Source: Breviolum minutum Mf 1.05b.01
Taxonomy: Eukaryota > Sar > Dinophyceae > Suessiales > Symbiodiniaceae
Reading direction: 5' to 3'
Length of the DNA stretch: 64,000 bases
Assembly (NCBI GenBank): GCA_000507305.1
Contig: DF240089.1
Coordinates: 102,000-165,999, forward strand
Shown piece after piece: positions 56,301-64,000 of the stretch. How positions within the stretch are numbered: the first letter of the stretch is position 1; each line of letters begins with the position of its first letter. Position numbers and translations under genes: made by a program. The notes beneath the pieces are model-generated. The model had not been told where the DNA came from. It worked only from the letters and a program-made list of their open reading frames with translations, and made no database searches.

Positions 56301-57503
56301 ACTCAGAAAACAAGTTCCCCTGAACGAAAGGAAAATTTCGGCCGAACCTGGAGGACATACTTGACAATATGCACCATGTGAGTAATGACCGAGACCACAA
56401 GCTTCACACATGAGGTTGTTCTTAGCAGGAGCCGTTCCTCTTTGACATGGCGGTGCCTTCACAAAATTTGTGCCTCCAAACATATTGTCATGCTCCAATG
56501 AAGGTGCTACGCTCCAGGCACCAATGGGTTGGTTGAAGGCAGAAGCATCGTAGAACATGGACCTCATGTATTTCACTGATGTCGTGTCCCATGCCCCAAT
56601 GGGCTGGTTGAAGGCAGCAGCTCCACTGAACATGTACGACATGCTGGTCACAGCTGAGGTGTTCCAGGCCCCAATGGGCTGGTTGAAGGCCAAAGCTTTA
56701 TGAAACATCCACCCCATGTTGGTCACTGCTGAGGTGTTCCATGCCCCAATGGGCTGGTTGAAGGAACTAGCTGCATCGAACATTGACCGCATGTTTGTCA
56801 CTGCTGACATGTTCCATTCTCCAATGGGCTGGTTGAAGGCAGAAGCTCTCTCGAACATGGACTCCATGTTGGTCACTGCTGACGTGTTCCATGCCCCAAT
56901 GGGCTGGTTGAAGGCCACAGCTCTACTGAACATGAACCCCATGTCCGTCACTGCTGAGGTGTCCCATGCCCCAATGGGCTGGTTGAAGGCAGCAGCGCCA
57001 CCGAACATGGACCGCATGTAGGTCACTGCTGACGTGTTCCATGCCCCAATGGGCTGGTTGAAGGCAGAAGCTCCGTAGAACATGTCTTGCATGTTGGTCA
57101 CAGCTGACGTGTTCCAGTCCCCAATGGGCTGGTTGAATGCAGAAGCTCGAAAAAACATGTACCCCATGTCTGTCACTGCTGAGGTGTTCCACGCCCCAAT
57201 GGGCTGGTTGAAGGCAGAAGTTCGATCAAACATGTCCCCCATGTTGGTCACTGCTGAGGTGTCCCAGTCCCCAATGGGTTCGTTGAAGGAGTCTTGGTTG
57301 CGGAACAATTTGCTCATGTCAGTAATTTTTGACACATCCCAATCTGCAATGGTGCCATAGATGGCCACCACTTTGTCCCTTTTGGGGAAGCCAGATTGCC
57401 AGTTCTGTATTGCGGTTCTAAGCTCTTCTTTATTGCGGAAAGTTCGTGGAAAGGAACGTCCAACAGCAAACCATAGCGCAAGGAGTTGCCAGAGCAGGTG
57501 CAT
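53376..57503 (-). CDS. LRR-TM-TIR-like receptor, copy B
   Basis: Paralogue of copy A. Exons: 57503-56348, 56208-56087, 55362-55225, 55058-54939, 54805-54257, 54092-53928, and 53690 to 53520 (or to the stop at 53376). Exons 2-6 and the conserved part of exon 7 have exactly the same lengths as in copy A (122, 138, 120, 549, 165, 171 bp); all joins keep frame. Product about 807 residues to the last conserved codon: signal peptide ([16 protein letters not shown]), 11 BspA/DUF285 repeats, Cys-rich stalk ([20 protein letters not shown] joined to [15 protein letters not shown]), TM about 430-452 ([20 protein letters not shown]) then RSRRERK, a linker ([18 protein letters not shown]), and a TIR-like domain with [10 protein letters not shown] at 581-590 and [15 protein letters not shown] at 662-676. 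Exons 6-7 are helical ([20 protein letters not shown]). Both copies look intact. Function is inferred from architecture only. Confidence 0.87.
54257..54805 (-). other. Exon 5 of copy B: cytoplasmic TIR-like domain
   Basis: 183 codons, differing from copy A at only a few positions (for example V111 for T, G179 for W). All motif residues are kept, including Glu676, the TIR-like catalytic position. Confidence 0.55.
56460..57300 (-). repeat. In-frame 75-bp repeats in exon 1 of copy B (11 units)
   Basis: Eleven 25-residue units, very homogeneous ([16 protein letters not shown] is near-identical in most). The plus strand shows the same 75-bp period as CCCCAATGGGCTGGTTGAAG. Four units more than copy A, which with a one-codon deletion elsewhere accounts exactly for the 297-bp difference in exon 1. 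Confidence 0.95.
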
Positions 57504-59010
57504 GTTGACTTGTTGCGGCAGCCTAACTTGAAAAACTCAAAATTATGAACCGCCAGCGAGGTATTTTCCAACAATTTCTCTGCAACTTCATCACACCAAA
57601 TGGCCATGTGCCTGGGAATCTCATGTTGATGTTCTTGCTGAAATTTGGAAACTGCTGGTGGCCAGTGGCAGTGATTGAAGTGGCGGTGATTGAAATGAGT
57701 GACGGTTTCATTGATGTTCTCGGCTTGACTGTCTTGACACTGCCTGCAACTCGAACCCAAAGAAGCAGCCAAAAACGATCTCAAAAACGGCTGGTGACTT
57801 CTCCACACACCTTCAAAAACTAAAACTCCAAATTTCCACCAGTTTTTTTTTGGATCAATCTTGAGATCTACAAAACTTCTCTTCTCACCAGGTTTCTGTC
57901 GTCAACCACCCGCTTTCAAATAACCAACCATTGGTCAACGCCTTGGGCCTTGGGACCTTTGGAGGACCAAGTGTGACCTCCAAGGTTTCAAATGCATTGA
58001 CTCAATTCCGCAAAATTCACCCCACTTCCATGGCCCATGTCATAATCTCCGTATTTTTTTGGGTGTGAAAAGATGCGAGATGATATGAAATCATGTATAT
58101 AATGAAATCAACCAAACCATTGGATCTTTTTGCAGGGCTCAAAATCTAAAAAGCAGACAAGAGGAACACAGTAACGATGGTAAAATATGGTTAATTGGTT
58201 CCAGGGATCACACGCAACTCCAGACACACACCGAACGGGGAGTTCAGCCAACAGCTCTCAAAGAATTCACCATGGCAGTGCCAAGCTCTGAAGAGTCATT
58301 TTGATGATGTCGAGTCTTTTCTATTTTCCAAAAATTATCTTTACAGTATATATATGATGTATATATATATACACTTGATACAAATATCATAGATATCTAT
58401 ATCTACAGTATATCATCTTTACAGTGTATATATACATATATATATATATATATTATATATATATATATCTACTACAGTAAATATTTATTGTATACTTCTT
58501 AGCACAGCTTGAGGAAATTCAGCTCATCCATAAAAACTTGGCCGTTGCAACATATCTGCTGCACAACGAGACCCTGTGTGCAAAAATCTAAAGCGAGCCT
58601 TCTCCAAACAAATGATTTCAGAGCACTAACGAACGGTGATACCTAGGACCTGTGGATACCGAAATTCAGCATTCAAATGCGGCGGCTCTTTAAAAAATCC
58701 TGTTGTTGATGCTTGTGCTCATTCAGAGGAACATAAATGATGTGGAATGCACTTACATGACCAAAACCTCTGTGCGACTTCATGTTTCGACTAAAAATGC
58801 ACAAGTTATTCAACATATGCTCTTGACACATATTTCGTCCATTCAAGATGCAAATTGATTCTCACTATGTGGCACGTTTTCTTCAAGAAACCAAGCGGCA
58901 AATTTTTGTGAGGGCCATCATCCAATAGAGAACGAAGATGTGTTCGGCCTCGTGGTTGGCAGTTTGGCTCATTTTCAGTTTTTTCAGTTGCCAACACCTG
59001 GACTTGGCAC
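57504..59010. other. 5' leader and upstream region of copy B
   Basis: Homologous to the copy A upstream. An out-of-frame ORF (57808-57314) contains [23 protein letters not shown]-rich microsatellite lies at 58340-58470. No promoter identified. Confidence 0.4.
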
Positions 59011-59360
59011 AAATCCTCTGCCGCACGTGTAGCTAAATGCTGAATCGTAACGTTGAAATTAACGTTATGCTTTGGTTTTCTGCGCAGGGTGTAAGCGAAA
59101 ACGCAAATCGTAACGTTGAGGTCGCGAGAAAAAATAGTAGTTTGATTCTTTTTTCCTTCGGGATCCTGGTTCTATATGGTTTTTATGGTCTGAAAGTTAG
59201 ATAAAAATAGGGAACTGAGAGGTGTAGAGTCTAAAAGTCTCGTCTCTCTGATACGGGAGGGAAGAGAATGCCCAAGAACCCGGTGTTTTCGTTGTTTTTG
59301 TTTGTTTGCTGTGAAAATTGGAAGCCACGGAAACAAAACTTGAAAAAACCTGTCCACAAA

Positions 59361-60158
59361 CTACAACTTAAGTACCTTACGTAAACTGAAGCGGAAGTAG
59401 GTAGGACTGCTTGCTGGTAGACACATGAAAGAAGACAGGGCCGGGCAGACAAAAAAAAATTGGCTGACACTATTCGAAGATTTGGCCAGATGATTCTGAG
59501 GTTTCATTTTGCGTTCTGAATTTCCTTGGGCCCCATATTTTGTGACTCGACCACGCGTCAAGCCAAAATCCATTCCACCTTTGAAACTTTCGTGAAGGGC
59601 AACACCACCAGGGTGGGTCCACACATCTAGGCGGACCAATCGTAAACTGCTTGGGGAATGATTCCGACCGTAGGGTCTCGGGCAGGGGACATGTGCAAAA
59701 CAACACAACGGCACCCTGAATGGTTGCCCACCTGGATCCTGGGTGAAGTCTTCCACATCATCGCCACTTGCAGGACTCAACTCATAAGACCTGTCCGAGG
59801 CTGTAGTGGGTTTATGGACATCTGTATGTGAAGACATACTCTGGCATTTTTCCCCTAGTTGCGTGTCCGTTCGCACACAGGGGTTTGAGTTTGATCCATC
59901 TCTCATTCCTTCCTTTCGTCCTTGTAACATTGTATGTACTTGTTGTTCTTTTTTTTCGGCTTTTTGAATCCCCACCAAATGACATTTGTTAATCCAAGTC
60001 TGAATGAATCCATGCAAAGGAACCAAGCAGGCAGGAAGGCTTGCAAACCCACACCCACAAACCAAAGACAAACAGAAACACATAAAACACACCGTACCCA
60101 AAGCAACAATTCCCTTCATAACGGGATCCCAGGAATCCACACCACAAACCCAAACCAC
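59361..60158 (-). CDS. Open frame of 265 codons, unidentified
   Basis: The third longest uninterrupted frame, on the coding strand of the neighbours. It starts with a hydrophobic Cys-rich stretch (VALGTVCFMCFCLSLVCGCG), which could be a signal or membrane segment, followed by a polar Ser/Asp-rich part (SYELSPASGDDVEDFTQDPG) and a basic C-terminal part. No domain recognised. The first third overlaps an A/C-rich low-complexity tract, so the true start may lie further downstream. Confidence 0.3.
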   Translation of the reverse strand: MVWVCGVDSWDPVMKGIVALGTVCFMCFCLSLVCGCGFASLPACLVPLHGFIQTWINKCHLVGIQKAEKKEQQVHTMLQGRKEGMRDGSNSNPCVRTDTQLGEKCQSMSSHTDVHKPTTASDRSYELSPASGDDVEDFTQDPGGQPFRVPLCCFAHVPCPRPYGRNHSPSSLRLVRLDVWTHPGGVALHESFKGGMDFGLTRGRVTKYGAQGNSERKMKPQNHLAKSSNSVSQFFFVCPALSSFMCLPASSPTYFRFSLRKVLKL

Positions 60159-62406
60159 CTATTAACCATTAGCGGACACAAACAAAAAAATGAAAAATAC
60201 AAACAAATGGATTGAAGAACGGATGGACTTCGCAAACAAAACAAACCTAACCAAAAGAACGAGCGAACTAAACCAACCAAACAAACACAAACAAACCCAT
60301 CGTTCTTGGCACTAGTTGAATTTCTTGATTCCTGATCACACATCTATAGTCTGTAGTGGGTTTCCCTTTTAATGCTTGTGTTAGTCACGAATCTGTGACT
60401 GGTCCCTGTTGAGTCCTTCGTCCCCCGCAGCTGCCTGCAGCTCTGGAGGAGCCATCTAGACCTCAGGCCGTCAACTCTCAAAGGTTTCGAGGAAACGACA
60501 TGGACCCGTCATCTAGTTGCAAAAAAAAAACGCAAGCACTCTCCGCTGCCGACCTCAAGCAGCGATGGGAGACTCGAAAGTGCCGTTTTCTTCCGATTAC
60601 CTTTCCAGTGAAAAAATTGAATGAACCTGAACCGATAGCAAATGTGTAAACTACTGTTGTTCAGTTACCAATATCACTCATGGTAACCTTTGGTTTCCTG
60701 GTTTCCTTCTTTAGAAGGCACCATACACTTCACAAACTGAAAAAAACCCATTAAAATAGCATCCCGTAGCCGCCACGCAAACCCAAAGCTGACTTTCAGT
60801 AGTTTCAACTCGACTTGGAAGGAGGGAAAAACTCCAACAAATTCGCTGCCAAGGCGCCGGCAATTTACGTTTCGGCGTGGCTTCGATGCTTCGATTGGAT
60901 GGGATTTTCTCATAATCCACTGGAATGCCATGATCTGAACACCCCGAAATGCCTGGTTACATGGTCACATGGTGTCAAATGAAATGGTTTTGCTGATCGA
61001 CTGAAATGGACTGCACAAAAATCACACGCAGCAGGGTTGTTGCGACCACATCATGCCATATTTGCCATGTTGTGTTTCATATGGGATGTAAAACGGCTAC
61101 GAATCGATGACAACCATGATGACCTCACATCATCGGCAATGCAAAAGTTCCAAAAAAAACAGTGCAAAACTTCCAAGTTCTGGGGTGCGGAATTGTGAGT
61201 TGGGATACAAATATCAAACCAAAAAAACAAGTTGTTTCATACATGCACTCATGTTTTTTTGGTTCTTAAATTTGTTCGTTTGGCAAAAAAATGCCGAACC
61301 CGAATGCAGCCTCCATTTTCCACAACGGTGAAATATGTAGACAAAACGTCTAGATTTGAATCGAAAACAAGCTATCCCCTACTTTATTCATTTTTCATCA
61401 AATTTCGGTGAAGAATTAACCATGTGTCATATATATCAAGAATCGTTTGTTTCAACAAATACAATGGATGCATGAAGAGTTTGATGATTTTAGAGTTCAA
61501 ATCGTGTGTTCAATGTTTTGCATTTTTCACATAAATCTCTTCACACAAAATGAATTGGATTCCTAACACCAAAACAAATCGCCCAAGTGCTCGAAACATA
61601 TGGTTCTCTCTTTAACCACACGGCGTACTGACATAACATGATTTACAAAACATTCGGAGCACAAAGCAGTTTCCACTTTCCTCATGACAATGAGCCTTGT
61701 TTTGGAACAAGCGATGGCCAATATGAATCTGCTGGCGGGGTGAATCTTGTTTTTAAATCATGCGGCCAACACTCAAGCAGCTGGGTCAAAACGGATAAGG
61801 TTGCTGGCTGCAATTTCCATGAGAAGGCCCCCTAGCGCAGCAAGCAAACCAACGAAGAAACACCAAACACAAGTTACAGCCGGTTGCTGAGCAAGGTGTG
61901 GGCGCACGTCGAATCAAACTGGTGAACGTGTTGCCAATTACTCCACGTTGAAACTATTCCATGACCACTGACAAACACTCAACCAAAAACTCGCCGCCAA
62001 AAGAAGCAAGGAATTGTTGATATCAAAAACTTTGTATATTTTCAAAAGAAATTTCACAAAGAAATATCATATAAACCAAAGAAAGAATCAATGCAAAAAT
62101 GAACAACGTCTGAGCTTTGTCTCCAAAATTGAATCGATGTTTTGGTGGATTTTTTGTTGTGCAGCTGCTTGGGTGCCTTCAGTGTCCCGGGGGAGTCCAC
62201 GCCCTTCACAAGAGTGAGGAGGAGCGATGAAGGTGAATGAAGCGATGCGAGAGCTATGTACAGATGTAGACGAGTGTACCAAAAAACATCAAATGAAAGT
62301 CTTCCTAGGCTCATTGCTGGTTACTTTTTGTCTTTTGTTTGGTACTTTCTGTTTTTTGTTTTGTCATCTTTTGTGATGCAATAAGTGGAGTGGGGGGTTA
62401 TGCCAA
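60159..62406. other. Gene-free stretch with A/C-rich low complexity
   Basis: 60180-60300 is dominated by AAACAAAC/AACCAAAC words. The remainder has no supported gene. A 65-codon plus frame at 61638-61835 (with CFGTSDGQYESAGGVNLVFK) is too short to judge. Confidence 0.4.
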
Positions 62407-62450
62407 TGTGATGTGTGATGTGATGTGATGTGATGTGATGTGATGTGATG
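62407..62450. repeat. (TGATG)n pentanucleotide microsatellite
   Basis: About seven nearly perfect TGATG units, with related TGATGTGATGGGATG words to 62520. Confidence 0.95.
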
Positions 62451-62520
62451 CAATGGGTGGGTGGGATGGGTTATCAATGATGTAATGGGATGTGGTTCTG
62501 TGATGATGTGATGGGATGTG

Positions 62521-64000
62521 CTGTGAACCACACGGGAAGGAGCAAACCCCTTCAGATATCATTCCAATGCGTAGATCACATAAAATTAAGAGTAATAGGG
62601 TCCATGTTAGAGGACGACTACAACTAATTACTCTTGTCCAGTACAACTCAGATCCAGTCAGTACTGTAAAGCGCCCCTCTAGTAGTTCTCAAAACAAATA
62701 AATCATTTTTTTGATGCATGCTGCTTAGATGCCACGAAGCTCCTGGACGGGTTGCCTGTCAGTCAGCGAAATGATCCGAAATGGACGTAAACGAATTGAA
62801 GCAACGCAACAAATAAAATCACTTAGGTCAAAAACTGCAAACCAACAAATTAAACGAATTAATGGCGCGAAGTCATGCAGGGACAGACTGTCACAGCGGG
62901 CGAGTCTGTGCCGGTGCATACGACAAGCAGAAAAGACAAAATCGCCGCGGCGTGGTCAACAGGGAGCTTACCGGAGTCAGCCTGAGACGAGAAACACCGT
63001 GTGGTCCAACAACGACTGAGTAAGGGCAGACAGGAGCACTGTGACTCAATCGAAAAAGAAGGAACAAGATAGCCCAAACAGCCAAGCAGCCAGTTAAACA
63101 CGCAATTTACTAGGAGAGCACAAGCAACTCACCAACCTAGGACTTAGTGAAACCGCGTGAAACGAAGACGGAAAGCATGAAGCACGCATCCGAATTGTTC
63201 CAAGGACTATATCTCGAGTACTATACTGTTTGCCGTTAAATAAACAAGCCAAGATTGTCGTAGAGCAGCAGTATACTGAACAGGCGCAAAGTTTTTTGTG
63301 TCCACAACTGTATATGTTCCCTAGTACTTTGAACAGGTTACATTACTGGTTCGGACATGTGTAAAATATGCACCACAGTATACATTCCGTAGCATTTTGA
63401 ACAGGGCAACAACAGCAGCGGACTTAAGGAAGAACTTAAAGCCAGCTTTTTTTTTTCCTGCATTGCCGGACGAGTACAAAACATTGTCGGTCAACAACTG
63501 AAATTGAGGAAGTTCAAAACGAAATGGCGGCAGAATTTCCCATGGATCCGAATGAAACTGAATACCTAATTGAATGCAGAATTTCACTGGAAAAACGAAA
63601 AACCAAACACACACATAGGTAACATTTCTGAAGAGAATGTTTTCCGAGCATAAATGCCAGTCAGGATTCCATGCTCACTGGGGAAACTCTGAGAGAGGAG
63701 CTGGTTGACGTAGCCATTGTGTGAAAACCACGTAAGAGAATTACGGACCTTTTTCACTGTCGTTCTTGAGCCAAACATCCACACGTTTAGTGTGCTCAGT
63801 GAAACTCTTCAAGACTTCCTCAAGTCTAAGCTTTGCTAAACTCAGCAAACTCTCTTCTAAACACGGAGCTACGCAGTCTAAACAGAACCTAAACTGGTTC
63901 TCTTCCAAAGCAAACACAGTGGCTGTCTATTCTCTCCAAAAACAAACAAAACAAAGAAACACCAGGTCAGCACTCCCTAACTCCATCATCAAGGAGATCT
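62521..64000. other. Gene-poor right end
   Basis: Several 60-97-codon minus-strand frames, none recognised. The segment 63780-63590 on the minus strand (SLTWFSHNGYVNQLLSQSFP) reads most like protein but is too short to call. No repeat elements of families A-E seen here. Confidence 0.35.

Larger units (their letters stand above)
52350..59010. repeat. Segmental tandem duplication, copy B
   Basis: Head-to-tail with copy A. Somewhat longer because of four extra 75-bp repeats in exon 1, a longer intron 2 (724 against 429 bp) and insertions in the upstream flank, including (TA)n at about 58424-58470. Confidence 0.85.

Overview
The window looks like nuclear DNA of a microalga, most likely a dinoflagellate (Symbiodiniaceae-like). 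The grounds are: sparse, intron-rich genes, all recognisable ones on the minus strand; introns with GT or GA at the donor and AG followed by G at the acceptor; BspA/DUF285-type surface repeat proteins in tandem copies; and long gene-poor stretches full of short inverted-repeat elements and microsatellites. The organism call is inference. I could not run any search.

Layout. 1-690 is a degenerate tandem array holding a tRNA-like gene. 691-2870 is gene-poor. 3.0-5.5 kb is a gene-like, less AT-rich zone with an unidentified minus-strand multi-exon candidate (4.3-5.4 kb). 5.5-25 kb is almost entirely repeat-bearing DNA: about 100-bp MITE-like elements of several families, one nested pair, and a four-copy tandem repeat at 7.0-7.46 kb. 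25.1-28.3 kb and 33.0-34.9 kb hold two unidentified minus-strand loci that share a short protein segment. 39.1-42.6 kb is a four-exon MutY/MUTYH adenine-DNA glycosylase, flanked downstream by a (CGT)n array. 45.4-59.0 kb is a head-to-tail segmental duplication of about 6.5 kb carrying two copies of one seven-exon gene. 59.3-64 kb has one uncertain long ORF and little else.

The main discovery candidate is the duplicated gene. The exons could be joined by eye, and six of the seven have identical length in the two copies. The product reads: signal peptide, 7 or 11 BspA-like leucine-rich repeats of 25 residues, a cysteine-rich GCC2/GCC3-like stalk, one transmembrane helix with a basic stop-transfer signal, and a cytoplasmic domain with TIR-like landmarks (THFLSWTW near its start, WDRP...LSRIWTVYE near its end). 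This is the layout of a Toll-like receptor (LRR, membrane span, TIR).

The second main observation concerns splicing. At all nine intron positions resolved (three in MUTYH, six in the receptor genes) the first 2-4 bases of the intron are repeated as the first bases of the next exon. Four of the nine use GA rather than GT. This is what introner-like, target-duplicating insertions would leave. In MUTYH intron 3 the acceptor AG lies in the terminal inverted repeat of a MITE-like element.

No promoters, terminators, rRNA genes, CRISPR arrays or complete autonomous transposons could be supported.
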